NCBI RefSeq assembly: GCF_001263355.1
Contig: NZ_LGYO01000040.1
Location: 1 to 64,000 of the forward strand
DNA length: 64,000 nt
Source: Acetobacterium bakii
GTDB lineage: Bacteria > Bacillota > Clostridia > Eubacteriales > Eubacteriaceae
Direction: 5' to 3'
Each line of letters opens with the position of its first letter. The first letter of the stretch is position 1. Shown here piece after piece: positions 52,996-61,201 of this stretch. The translations under genes and the position numbers were made by a program. The notes beneath the pieces were generated by a model. That model worked only from the letters and a program-made list of their open reading frames with translations, was not told the origin of the DNA and made no database searches.

Positions 52996-54843
52996 ATGAA
53001 TAATTACATTGAAAAAAATATTTTACCCTTAGTTGAAAAACCGATTACCTACCTTGGCAATGAGGTGAATGCGGTCCATAAAACACCGGATGCAGATACC
53101 ATTCGTTTTGCTTTTGCCTTTCCGGATACCTATGAGGTGGGAATGTCCCATTTAGGCATGAAAATTCTTTACGGACTGCTGAATGAACAAAAAGATATCT
53201 GGTGTGAGCGGGTGTTTGCACCATGGGTTGATATGGAAGCCCAATTACGCAGTCACAACCTGCCTTTATATGGTTTGGAATCGATGATGCCTTTAAATGA
53301 ATATGACTTTATCGGTTTTACCCTCCAGTATGAAATGAGCTTTACAAATATTTTAAACATGTTAGAACTTGGCCATGTTTCTCTTCTTGCCAAAGACCGC
53401 AAGGACGATGAACCCTTTATAATTGCAGGCGGTCCCTGTGCCTACAATCCCGAGCCCCTTTCTGATTTTGTGGACTTCTTTGTCATCGGTGAAGCAGAAG
53501 AACTTATCTTAGAGCTCATGGATATGTACCGCAGCTTTAAAAAATCCAATGGCACACGTGCTGATTATTTAAAATCCATTGCCGGAATTCAGGGAGTTTA
53601 CGTTCCTTGTTTTTATGAAACCACATACGATCAAGCAACCGGGCTTATCAAGGAATTTAAACCGCTTATTGACGGCGTTCCGGAAAAAATAAAAAAACAG
53701 TTCATCGAAGATCTGGACAAAGCTTATTATCCGGATAAAATTGTGATGTCCTACACCGAAACCGTCCATGATCGCATCAGCTTTGAAATATTCCGGGGCT
53801 GTGGACGTGGTTGTCGTTTTTGTCAGGCCGGAATGATCTATCGGCCAACTCGTGAACGCAGTATTCCCACCATCCAGGAAAAGATAGAAGCACTGATTAA
53901 GGCAACCGGATACGATGAAATTTCCCTGTCTTCTTTAAGTACCGGGGATTACAGCGAAATTCAAAAGCTCATTGATACGCTGGTAAAAGAATATGATGGG
54001 GAAAAGGTGGGACTTTCCCTGCCTTCCCTGCGGATCGATTCTCTGAGCATTGATATGCTTGAACAAATACAAAAGGTGCGCAAAACCGGATTGACCCTGG
54101 CACCTGAAGCTGGTTCTCAGCGGATGCGGGACGTAATCAATAAAGGTGTCACTGAAGAAAACCTTCTCGATACGGTTCGAACAGCCTTTGAAAAAGGGTG
54201 GGGACATGTGAAGCTTTATTTCATGATTGGACTGCCCGGAGAAGCCCTGGAAGACATTGAGGGGATTGCCGTGCTGGGACAGAAAACCGTTGATGAATAT
54301 TATAAACTTGATCGGGATGTTCGAAACAAAAATCTAAAAGTGGTTTTAAGTGCTGCGTCCTTTGTTCCAAAACCTTTTACTCCTTTTCAGTGGATGGGCC
54401 AAAATACACGGCAGGAATTCAAGGACAAACAAAATCATCTTAAATCAAAAATTAAAGATCGCAAAATATCCTACAGTTGGCATGACAGCGGTGTGAGCTA
54501 TATGGAAGCCGTTTTCGCCAGAGGCGACAGGCGTTTAGGTCCAGTTCTTTTAAAAGCCCATGAGATGGGATGCCGTTTTGATGGCTGGGGAGAGTACTTC
54601 AGTTTAGAAAAATGGATGGAAGCCTTTGCCGAAGTCGGGGTTGATCCTGATTTTTATGCTCTTAGAAATCGTGAGTACGACGAGATTCTGCCCTGGGATT
54701 TTATTGATATCGGTGTTAAAAAGGATTATCTGATTGCCGAAAACAACAAATCCCGCGAAGTCATAACCACGCCATTTTGCCGTGAGCATTGTTCAAATTG
54801 CGGAATTATGGAGTTCAAAGAAGGGTGGAAATGCAATGATTAA
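52996..54843 (+). CDS. B12-binding-domain radical SAM protein (TIGR03960 family)
   Basis: This 615-residue protein has an N-terminal B12-binding-like domain (YLGNEVNAVHK, DTYEVGMSHLGMKILYGLLN) and a radical SAM domain with the cluster motif CGRGCRFC near residue 272. C-terminal cysteines CREHCSNCGI near residue 597 may hold an extra cluster. It fits TIGR03960. Its constant partner TIGR03936 follows, overlapping by eight bases. In other Clostridia the pair lies next to ribonuclease G and rplU, so a role in RNA or ribosome modification has been supposed. The reaction is unknown. Confidence 0.93.
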   Translation: MNNYIEKNILPLVEKPITYLGNEVNAVHKTPDADTIRFAFAFPDTYEVGMSHLGMKILYGLLNEQKDIWCERVFAPWVDMEAQLRSHNLPLYGLESMMPLNEYDFIGFTLQYEMSFTNILNMLELGHVSLLAKDRKDDEPFIIAGGPCAYNPEPLSDFVDFFVIGEAEELILELMDMYRSFKKSNGTRADYLKSIAGIQGVYVPCFYETTYDQATGLIKEFKPLIDGVPEKIKKQFIEDLDKAYYPDKIVMSYTETVHDRISFEIFRGCGRGCRFCQAGMIYRPTRERSIPTIQEKIEALIKATGYDEISLSSLSTGDYSEIQKLIDTLVKEYDGEKVGLSLPSLRIDSLSIDMLEQIQKVRKTGLTLAPEAGSQRMRDVINKGVTEENLLDTVRTAFEKGWGHVKLYFMIGLPGEALEDIEGIAVLGQKTVDEYYKLDRDVRNKNLKVVLSAASFVPKPFTPFQWMGQNTRQEFKDKQNHLKSKIKDRKISYSWHDSGVSYMEAVFARGDRRLGPVLLKAHEMGCRFDGWGEYFSLEKWMEAFAEVGVDPDFYALRNREYDEILPWDFIDIGVKKDYLIAENNKSREVITTPFCREHCSNCGIMEFKEGWKCND

Positions 54844-55519
54844 AATGCAATATCAATTTAAGCGAACCAATGAGCTCCGGTTTTTATCCCATTTGGATCA
54901 GCAACGTCTTTTTCAACGGGCCTTTCGCCGAAGTGACATGCAGGTCGACTATTCATTGGGCTTTAATCCCCATCCCAAAATGGCTTTTGCCCTGGCCATG
55001 TCTGTGGGCTTAACCAGCGATTGCGAATATGGCGATGTGATGCTGACCGATGATATCAGCTGTGAGGCATTTATCGAACGCATGAATGCAGTCTTACCTC
55101 AGGGACTTGAAATCGTAAGTGCCCGAATTCTGGAAGAGGGACACCCATCCCTGTCTGCTTCACTTTTAAAAAGCCATTATCAATTAAAGGTTAAGCTCTC
55201 TGATACCGTCAGCAAAGAGACTTTATCAAAGGCTTTTCAAACGTATTTGGATTACCCCGAGATTTTAATGAAAAAACGAAATAAAAAAGGGAAACTCATC
55301 GAAAAAAACATTCGTCCTTTTATTGAATCCATTCTTCTTAATCAAGAAGAAACGACTGAAGAGGCAGCCACCATTGAAATGTTCTTAAACTATATTGAAC
55401 AGCAATGCGTCAAACCGGAGTTGATTTTATCGAGTATAAATGAGCAAGTCAATGATCTGTTTATCATTGATCCCACCATCCAAATCCACCGGAAAAACTT
55501 AATGCTTTTAGAGGACTGA
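54836..55519 (+). CDS. TIGR03936 family radical SAM-associated protein
   Basis: The protein is about 227 residues, opening YQFKRTNELRFLSHLDQQRL and containing YSLGFNPHPKMAFALAMSVG, the DUF2344/TIGR03936 signature. It is the obligate neighbour of TIGR03960 proteins. AAGGGTGG lies before the ATG at 54836, which overlaps the upstream stop by eight bases, so translation is coupled. Function is unknown. It is the last gene before the long gene-free stretch. Confidence 0.92.
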   Translation: MIKMQYQFKRTNELRFLSHLDQQRLFQRAFRRSDMQVDYSLGFNPHPKMAFALAMSVGLTSDCEYGDVMLTDDISCEAFIERMNAVLPQGLEIVSARILEEGHPSLSASLLKSHYQLKVKLSDTVSKETLSKAFQTYLDYPEILMKKRNKKGKLIEKNIRPFIESILLNQEETTEEAATIEMFLNYIEQQCVKPELILSSINEQVNDLFIIDPTIQIHRKNLMLLED

Positions 55520-55560
55520 TAACCTTTACAAAAGTGTTACAATCATTTACAAAAAAACCA

Positions 55561-55588
55561 TTTACTTTTTAAAGAACGGTGCTATAAT
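55561..55588 (+). promoter_or_regulatory. promoter-like sequence before the candidate long RNA
   Basis: TATAAT at 55583-55588 with TTTACT at 55561-55566 (16-base spacing). It lies about 40 bases after the TIGR03936 stop. The predicted transcription start is near 55595. Confidence 0.5.
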
Positions 55589-56007
55589 CAAGATAATCAA
55601 AGATCAACTCAATCCTTTTCTAATTGGATGATCTCGATCATTGAAAAGTAAACAAAGCCTTAACAAATCCGGTAAAGTTAATGTATAACGGTTTTGGTTT
55701 AAAAAGTAAAAATTTATTACCGAACCGAAGAATATAAAAACATTATCGATTGTTATCAATTAATATGCATCGAGAACCAAAAAAAGTTAGGGTGATAGCA
55801 TGTTAAGTCAGAGTGAAATATATTTGAGATAGGTATTCATATTATGGAAAAAGCTACATCTGCTTAATAATTAATAAAGATGTACCCATAATTAAGATGA
55901 TGTATTGAGGATAATAAATTTTACCTGATTAAATGATAATAGTTAAGAAAGTTAATTGACAGGCAAAGAATTTGAACGAAAGAACAGATTATTCAAAAGT
56001 TTTAACG

Positions 56008-56290
56008 ATTGGGAAAGTTAAAAAGCTCTACTTGTGAATCTGTCTGAAAAATATTTATATGGTGAATTCCTAAAATTTTTCAAGACAACAGCCGAGAGAG
56101 TGATTATTAGGAAACAAAAAGTTCCTGATTAGACGAACCAGAGAATAAATTTTTCAGAAATTCTGTAAATTGGGAAAGTTTAAAAAACTCAACTTGTGAC
56201 TCTGTCCGAATAATATTTTAGATGTTGAATTCCTAAAATTTTTCGAGGCAACAACCGAGTGAGTAATGATAAAAACGAAAAGTTCTCAAT
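56008..56290 (+). repeat. tandem duplication of about 160 bases inside the candidate RNA
   Basis: Copy A (from 56008) and copy B (from 56169) share blocks at offsets of 161-163 bases, including a 17-base identical string, GAATTCCTAAAATTTTT, at 56064-56080 and 56227-56243. The regions between the blocks have diverged, so the duplication is old or under structural constraint. Confidence 0.8.
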
Positions 56291-56419
56291 TAAAAGAAAC
56301 GAAGAAAAGAAAAAATGCCTAATAGTTAAGCGCTAAGTTTACATTAGAAAAGAAAGAAGACGATTTTTGATAAATCGAAAGGGGTGAGTCCAAAAGAAAT
56401 GACACCTGAGATTGAAAGC

Positions 56420-56467
56420 TGAAGCCGGTTCTACAGTAGTTTATGTGGAATCGGCTTTAGCATTTTT
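56420..56467 (+). terminator. intrinsic terminator of the candidate long RNA
   Basis: AAGCCGGTTC pairs with GGAATCGGCTT (one wobble or mismatch) around a loop of about 14 bases, followed by TAGCATTTTTT. It lies about 165 bases before the alsT start and about 110 before the alsT promoter. Confidence 0.8.
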
Positions 56468-56569
56468 TGTCTTGTCAGCCTTGTTAAATACATACAAATA
56501 TACCAACGAATTTTCCTCTATATTTGAATTAAAGCACACGGTTTTCAGAACCTATTACCATGAGCTTCC

Positions 56570-56599
56570 TTGGCATAAGCCGGATAACTGTGGTATGAT
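56570..56599 (+). promoter_or_regulatory. promoter of the first alsT gene
   Basis: TTGGCA (56570-56575) and TATGAT (56594-56599) are 18 bases apart. They lie 33 bases before the alsT start, downstream of the terminator at 56420-56467. Confidence 0.65.
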
Positions 56600-56632
56600 A
56601 TTTAGATTGCTTTAAAAATTTAGGAGGAAAAT

Positions 56633-58054
56633 ATGAACTTTTCGGAAATAATGGCAGTGGTCAACAACTTTGTTTGGGGCCCTGTTATGCTGACACTTTT
56701 AGTGGGAACAGGAATCTTTTTAACCATTCGATTAAAGTTTCTTCCATGGCGTAACCTTGGTTATGCTTTGAAATCAATTTTTATAAAACCCGATAAAACA
56801 AAGAAGAAAAAACGCGGGGATATTTCACCCTTTCAATCGTTAATGACATCTTTGGCCGCTACTATCGGTACCGGAAATATCGTCGGTGTGGCAACAGCCA
56901 TGGTCCTGGGAGGTCCTGGTGCCCTGGTATGGATGTGGATCAGCGCCTTGTTTGGCCTTTCCACCAAATACGGTGAAAGTGTTCTAGCCATAAAGTATCG
57001 CGAAACCAACGAACAGGGCGAAATGTCCGGGGGACCCATGTATGCCATGAAAAACGGTATTAAAATCAAGTGGCTGGGATCCGCAATGGCCATTTTATTT
57101 TCGGTCTTTGCAGTGGCAGCTTCTTTTGGGATCGGCAACATGACCCAGGCCAACTCAATCTCAAATGCGGTTTATGGAACATTCGGGGTGCCCACCTGGA
57201 TTACCGGACTCATTATTACAGGTCTGGCAATCACGGTGCTTCTCGGTGGGATCCAAAGTATCGGAAAGGTCTGCGGCATAATTGTACCGTTCATGGCCGT
57301 TTTATATTTTATCGCCGGCATCGTCGTTATTATTATTAATTTTGAAAATGTCCCAGCCGGCATCGCAGAAATCTTTACGATGGCTTTTTCTCCCACTGCC
57401 ATTGCCGGAGGTGTTGGCGGCACAATTATTGCCAGTATGTTATCCGCCATGCGGTGGGGAATTGCCCGGGGGGTTTTTTCCAATGAAGCTGGCCTGGGAT
57501 CCGCGCCCATCGCCGCCGCGGCGGCAGTCACCGATTACCCTTCACGTCAGGGTTATATAAATATGACCGGGACCTTTTTTGATACTCTCATAACCTGCAG
57601 TATTACCGGCGTAGTCATTGCCTCTTCCGGTGTTTTAGGCAGTGTGGATGCTTCTGGAAATTTAGTATCCGGTGTAAATCTCACCATAATGGCATTCCAA
57701 TCTGCTTTGGGACCTGCTGGGGGCTGGATTATTACCATTGGTATTATGCTGTTTGCTTTTTCAACTATTTTAGGTTGGGAGTATTACGGTGAAAAATCCC
57801 TGGAATATCTAATCAGAGCACCCATAGCCATTAAAATCTATCGATTTGTTTACTGTCTGGTTACCTTTATCGGTTCAACCATTGCCTTGGAAATCGTCTG
57901 GGATATCTCAGATACTATGAACGGTCTTATGGCCATTCCAAATCTTCTGTGTCTATTGCTTTTAAGTAATGTCATTGCCAAAGAATGCTTTGATTACCAA
58001 GAGCGGATCATCACACCCGAAAGACTGACACGCAAAGCTCTGAGGAATAAATAA
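56633..58054 (+). CDS. AlsT-type Na+/alanine(glycine) symporter, first copy
   Basis: This 473-residue protein has about 11 membrane segments. GPVMLTLLVGTGIFLTIRL, LAATIGTGNIVGVATAMVLG, GGPMYAMKNG and RGVFSNEAGLGSAPIAAAAA are the signatures of the sodium:alanine symporter family (AGCS). It imports alanine or glycine with Na+ across the cytoplasmic membrane. AGGAGG precedes the ATG. It matches the copy at 58682 along its whole length without gaps. No glycine riboswitch core is visible upstream. Confidence 0.95.
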   Translation: MNFSEIMAVVNNFVWGPVMLTLLVGTGIFLTIRLKFLPWRNLGYALKSIFIKPDKTKKKKRGDISPFQSLMTSLAATIGTGNIVGVATAMVLGGPGALVWMWISALFGLSTKYGESVLAIKYRETNEQGEMSGGPMYAMKNGIKIKWLGSAMAILFSVFAVAASFGIGNMTQANSISNAVYGTFGVPTWITGLIITGLAITVLLGGIQSIGKVCGIIVPFMAVLYFIAGIVVIIINFENVPAGIAEIFTMAFSPTAIAGGVGGTIIASMLSAMRWGIARGVFSNEAGLGSAPIAAAAAVTDYPSRQGYINMTGTFFDTLITCSITGVVIASSGVLGSVDASGNLVSGVNLTIMAFQSALGPAGGWIITIGIMLFAFSTILGWEYYGEKSLEYLIRAPIAIKIYRFVYCLVTFIGSTIALEIVWDISDTMNGLMAIPNLLCLLLLSNVIAKECFDYQERIITPERLTRKALRNK

Positions 58055-58086
58055 ACTAAAATATCATAACAAAATGGAGGTCAGCA

Positions 58087-58563
58087 ATGAAATCTTACTG
58101 CTTGATTATTATGAAACCCGATGCTCTGGAACGGGAATTAGTTGAGAAAATTATCCAAAGATTCAAAAATAACGGATTTACGATCGAAATGTTGGGTTAC
58201 AAAACGGTGACTGAAAAGCTCATCCTCAAGCACTATGCACATGTTGTAAAAAAACTCGGCAAGTCCTTTGAAAAAGCGGCTATAAAATCCTTTGTAGGGA
58301 AGGGTATGTTGCCTATTATCCTGAGTCAAAAGGGAAATGATGCCATTGCCAATGCCAGACTTCTGATTGGCGCAACAGATCCGTCCACTGCTTCAGGTGG
58401 AACCATTCGCGGAGACTACGGTTCGGATTCAATCGAAATGGCCAATCAGGAAGACCGGTGTTGTAATAACCTGATTCATGCCAGTGATGCCCAAGAGTCT
58501 TTTTTAGAAGAATTATCCCTCTGGTTTAGCCCCGAAGCATATGAAATTTTAATGACTGATTAA
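58087..58563 (+). CDS. ndk: nucleoside diphosphate kinase
   Basis: This 158-residue protein has the nucleotide-binding MKPDALER near the N-terminus and the catalytic H131 in NNLIHASDAQES. It is slightly longer than most Ndk proteins, with an insertion around QEDRCC before the active histidine. It transfers the gamma phosphate from ATP to nucleoside diphosphates in the cytoplasm. It lies 32 bases after the first alsT gene, probably co-transcribed, and is followed by a terminator. Confidence 0.94.
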   Translation: MKSYCLIIMKPDALERELVEKIIQRFKNNGFTIEMLGYKTVTEKLILKHYAHVVKKLGKSFEKAAIKSFVGKGMLPIILSQKGNDAIANARLLIGATDPSTASGGTIRGDYGSDSIEMANQEDRCCNNLIHASDAQESFLEELSLWFSPEAYEILMTD

Positions 58564-58576
58564 AAACATCTTAAAG

Positions 58577-58618
58577 CACCAGAAATATGACTTTATTGAC
58601 ATATTTCTGGTGTTTTAT
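58577..58618 (+). terminator. ndk terminator
   Basis: CACCAGAAATATG (58577-58589) pairs perfectly with CATATTTCTGGTG (58600-58612), followed by TTTTATATT. Confidence 0.9.
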
Positions 58619-58681
58619 ATTGTGCAGAGATATTAATCATGATAAAATACATTTTATGCTTTTAAAATTATAGGGGGTATT

Positions 58682-60103
58682 ATGAATTTTGCGGAAATAA
58701 TGGCAGCGGTCAACAATTTTGTTTGGGGACCCGTAATGCTAGCACTTTTAATGGGAACAGGTATTTTTTTAACCATTCGTTTAAAGTTTCTTCCATGGCG
58801 TAACCTTGGTTATGCTTTAAAATCGGTTTTTAAAAAACCCGATCCATCAAAAAAAGAAGACAAAGGGGATATTTCACCATTCCAGTCCTTAATGACTGCC
58901 CTGGCTGCCACCATCGGCACCGGGAATATTGTGGGCGTTGCAACCGCTATGGTACTGGGTGGTCCCGGGGCTCTGGTATGGATGTGGATCAGTGCTCTGT
59001 TCGGCCTTTCCACTAAATATGGCGAAAGTGTTCTGGCTGTTAAGTATCGGGAAACCAATGCCCAGGGTGAAATGGCCGGAGGACCGATGTATGCCATGAA
59101 AAACGGTTTTAAGATCAAATGGATTGGTTCCATACTGGCGGTACTTTTCTCTGTATTTGCAGTCATTGCTTCTTTTGGCATTGGCAACATGACCCAGGCC
59201 AATTCAATTTCAAGTTCCGTTTTAAATACCTTTGGTGTGCCAACCTGGATTACCGGACTCATCATTACGACTTTAGCCCTGGTAGTACTTTTAGGAGGGA
59301 TCAAAAGCATCGGTAAGGTCAGCGGTATTCTTGTGCCCTTTATGGCCGTTTTTTATTTTGCGGCTGGTATTCTTGTTATTCTTATTAATATTGAAAACGT
59401 TCCCGCCGGCGTAGCACAAATCTTTACGATGGCCTTTTCGCCCACCGCCATTGCCGGCGGCATCGGCGGAAGTATTATTGCCAGTATGTTAACGGCCATG
59501 CGCTGGGGTGTCGCCAGAGGTGTTTTCTCCAACGAAGCGGGTTTGGGTTCTGCACCGATTGCAGCTGCCGCCGCTAAAACCGATCACCCTTCACGCCAGG
59601 GCTACATCAACATGACCGGCACCTTTTTCGATACCCTGGTTGTTTGCAGTATAACTGGGCTGGTTATTGCTTCTTCCGGTGTTTTAGGCACCATGGATGC
59701 GGCTGGAAAACTAATATCCGGAGCGGATCTCACCATCATGGCTTTTGAATCAGCTTTAGGACCAATCGGCGGATGGATCGTAACGCTTGGTATCATGCTG
59801 TTTGCTTTTTCAACTATTCTGGGCTGGGAGTATTACGGCGAAAAATCTCTGGAATACCTTATCAAAGCACCCATAGTGATTAAAGCCTATCGCTTTATTT
59901 ATTGTCTGGTTGCCTTTGTCGGCGCAACCACTGCTTTACAGATTGTATGGGATTTCTCGGATACCATGAATGGTCTCATGGCCATTCCCAATCTTATTTC
60001 TCTGCTGGTTTTAAGCAATGTCATTGCCAAAGAATGCTTTGATTTCCAGGACAATATTTTAATTCCTGAAAAAAGAGCACTTAAACTGAAAAAGAACAAA
60101 TAA
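58682..60103 (+). CDS. AlsT-type Na+/alanine(glycine) symporter, second copy
   Basis: This 473-residue protein has the same signatures as the copy at 56633: GTGNIVGVATAMVLG, GGPMYAMKNG and RGVFSNEAGLGSAPIAAAAA. The two are clearly a gene duplication that has diverged mainly in membrane-segment residues and in the C-terminal tail (RALKLKKNK here). AGGGGG precedes the ATG. The ndk terminator separates it from the first copy, so it may have its own promoter in 58613-58680. The two may differ in affinity or substrate. Confidence 0.95.
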   Translation: MNFAEIMAAVNNFVWGPVMLALLMGTGIFLTIRLKFLPWRNLGYALKSVFKKPDPSKKEDKGDISPFQSLMTALAATIGTGNIVGVATAMVLGGPGALVWMWISALFGLSTKYGESVLAVKYRETNAQGEMAGGPMYAMKNGFKIKWIGSILAVLFSVFAVIASFGIGNMTQANSISSSVLNTFGVPTWITGLIITTLALVVLLGGIKSIGKVSGILVPFMAVFYFAAGILVILINIENVPAGVAQIFTMAFSPTAIAGGIGGSIIASMLTAMRWGVARGVFSNEAGLGSAPIAAAAAKTDHPSRQGYINMTGTFFDTLVVCSITGLVIASSGVLGTMDAAGKLISGADLTIMAFESALGPIGGWIVTLGIMLFAFSTILGWEYYGEKSLEYLIKAPIVIKAYRFIYCLVAFVGATTALQIVWDFSDTMNGLMAIPNLISLLVLSNVIAKECFDFQDNILIPEKRALKLKKNK

Positions 60104-60111
60104 TTCTTCAC

Positions 60112-60307
60112 AAAAAAACTGCCCCAATAGGAGCAGCAAGTTTGTTGACAAACCCGTCCCGGGGACAATGGTAAATCGTTGTCGGCTGCAAGATCGGACA
60201 GGCTATTGCCTGTTCGCCTAGATGCCGACAACTGATGTTACGATTGTCCCCGGGACTTACTTTTAACTTTTTCAGATTATGAACTGCACCTATTGGGCAG
60301 TTTTTTT
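60112..60307 (+). terminator. alsT terminator interrupted by a palindromic element
   Basis: A7-CTGCCCCAATAGG-AGCAG (60112-60136) pairs with CTGC-ACCTATTGGGCAG-T7 (60284-60307), a typical bidirectional terminator stem. Its arms are 147 bases apart instead of a few. The space is filled by the element at 60138-60270. The sortase gene ends inside the right-hand T tract. Confidence 0.75.
60138..60262. repeat. dispersed palindromic (REP/MITE-like) element, copy 3
   Basis: GTCCCGGGGACAAT (60156-60169) and ATTGTCCCCGGGAC (60243-60256) are perfect inverted repeats. Inside them GTTGTCGGC (60178-60186) pairs with GCCGACAAC (60224-60232), and at the centre GGACAGGC pairs with GCCTGTTC around TATT. The left flank read in reverse is GGACGGGTTTGTCAAC, as at the ends of copies 1 and 2. 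No reading frame is present, so it is non-autonomous. Confidence 0.8.
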
Positions 60308-61025
60308 ATTGGGTTATTTTTCGGGCATGGATAGCTAGTCGGGCGTCATCAAAGGTGTAGATACATGTGGAAAGGGTGAGGACTTCATCTGTAGGACTGA
60401 GGACCACTCCGGTGTCATAAAGGGAACGCTTCTTAACCCGATTCATGTAGTTTATAAATTCAGTATTGTCTGTAAATTCGGGCCGGCGATAATCATAATC
60501 TGCCTCGGTGATGTAAACCGAGAAGATTTCCCATTTCCCGGGGTTACCGGGACGGTCATACTGTATGATGGGATGTACCTTAAAGTAAGCCTCGTTCTGA
60601 TATTGCCATAAAACCCCAAACATGGATTCATCCTGCATGTAATGACCATAAAGAATATTATTCCGGGTATTTTCTGAAGGACAGACATAATCAAGAAATA
60701 CCGTTCCTTCAATAGCGGCATTTCTTTCAAAATTGTGAGAAAGATAATAATCATTGTTATCAGTTTGCACCACCGGATAATTCAGAGGCGTGCCTTCAAT
60801 GAGAACCCAACCCACGGTGTCCGGATTCATTATTCTAAGGCCTTCAAAATCAATGGCGGTGGCATCCATTTCCGTCGTTCCCTGGGCAACTTCAATAACA
60901 TTCTGCTTTTGCAGGTTTTTCATGACCGATGGATAAAAATAGTAACCCACACTACAAATCATTGCAATAATAAAAACAGCACTGATCCGAGATATCGTTT
61001 TCTGATTTATTTTAGTTTTTGACAT
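60306..61025 (-). CDS. srtB: class B sortase
   Basis: The protein is about 239 residues with an N-terminal membrane anchor (about 14-31) and the extracytoplasmic sortase fold. Catalytic residues are H128 (LYGHYM), C221 (TLSTC) and R229 (DDARLAIHAR). The NNDYYLSHNFE and GTVFLDYVC blocks are typical of class B. It cleaves a sorting signal and attaches the protein to the cell wall or to another protein. No substrate with a sorting signal is in the window. GGGGG lies five bases before the ATG at 61025, so the longer start at 61037 is rejected. Confidence 0.93.
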   Translation of the reverse strand: MSKTKINQKTISRISAVFIIAMICSVGYYFYPSVMKNLQKQNVIEVAQGTTEMDATAIDFEGLRIMNPDTVGWVLIEGTPLNYPVVQTDNNDYYLSHNFERNAAIEGTVFLDYVCPSENTRNNILYGHYMQDESMFGVLWQYQNEAYFKVHPIIQYDRPGNPGKWEIFSVYITEADYDYRRPEFTDNTEFINYMNRVKKRSLYDTGVVLSPTDEVLTLSTCIYTFDDARLAIHARKITQ

Positions 61026-61150
61026 AAAAACCCCCATTTATTCAATCTTAATTTATTATAACCAACCCAATCCAGAATAACATCATTTTTATACAGTAAA
61101 ATAAGATTAATAGTGTAGTGGCATATTAAAAACAAAGTTTCAAGTAGTTA

Positions 61151-61178
61151 TTGACATATGACAACAACGATGTATAAT
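61151..61178 (+). promoter_or_regulatory. promoter before relic and CGGC gene
   Basis: TTGACA (61151-61156) and TATAAT (61173-61178) with 16-base spacing, followed by an AT-rich stretch with repeated CATATA/TATATG strings that could bind a regulator. It drives the relic at 61202 and perhaps the CGGC gene at 61410. Confidence 0.6.
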
Positions 61179-61201
61179 CATATACATAGCATATATAGCA
61201 T

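Larger units (their letters stand above)
55595..56467 (+). ncRNA. candidate long structured non-coding RNA
   Basis: About 870 bases have no credible reading frame. They begin at a promoter-like sequence, end at an intrinsic terminator (56420-56467), and contain several stem-forming segments, for example TACATCT/AGATGTA near 55856-55883. A block of about 160 bases occurs twice (56008-56168 and 56169 onward). Shared strings are ATTGGGAAAGTT, CTTGTGA-TCTGTC, GAATTCCTAAAATTTTTC and CAACA-CCGAG-GAG in the same order. In both copies AATTTTT can pair with a downstream AAAAGTT, while flanking bases differ. The downstream alsT gene has its own promoter after the terminator, so this is not a simple leader. 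I cannot match it to a known RNA family. Confidence 0.5.

Noticed and set aside
55595-56467. Glycine riboswitch or T-box leader for alsT
   Set aside because: Neither the glycine aptamer core nor the T-box AGGGTGG-type sequence is present, and alsT has a separate promoter downstream of the terminator.
56412-56615. 67-codon open frame after the candidate RNA
   Set aside because: It runs through the terminator stem and the alsT promoter, has no ribosome binding site, and its product resembles nothing; treated as non-coding.
56633-60103. alsT duplication as an assembly artefact
   Set aside because: The copies differ at many nucleotide and residue positions and in their C-terminal tails, so both are real genes.
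60138-60262. Insertion sequence
   Set aside because: No reading frame and only about 125 bases, so at most a non-autonomous palindromic element.
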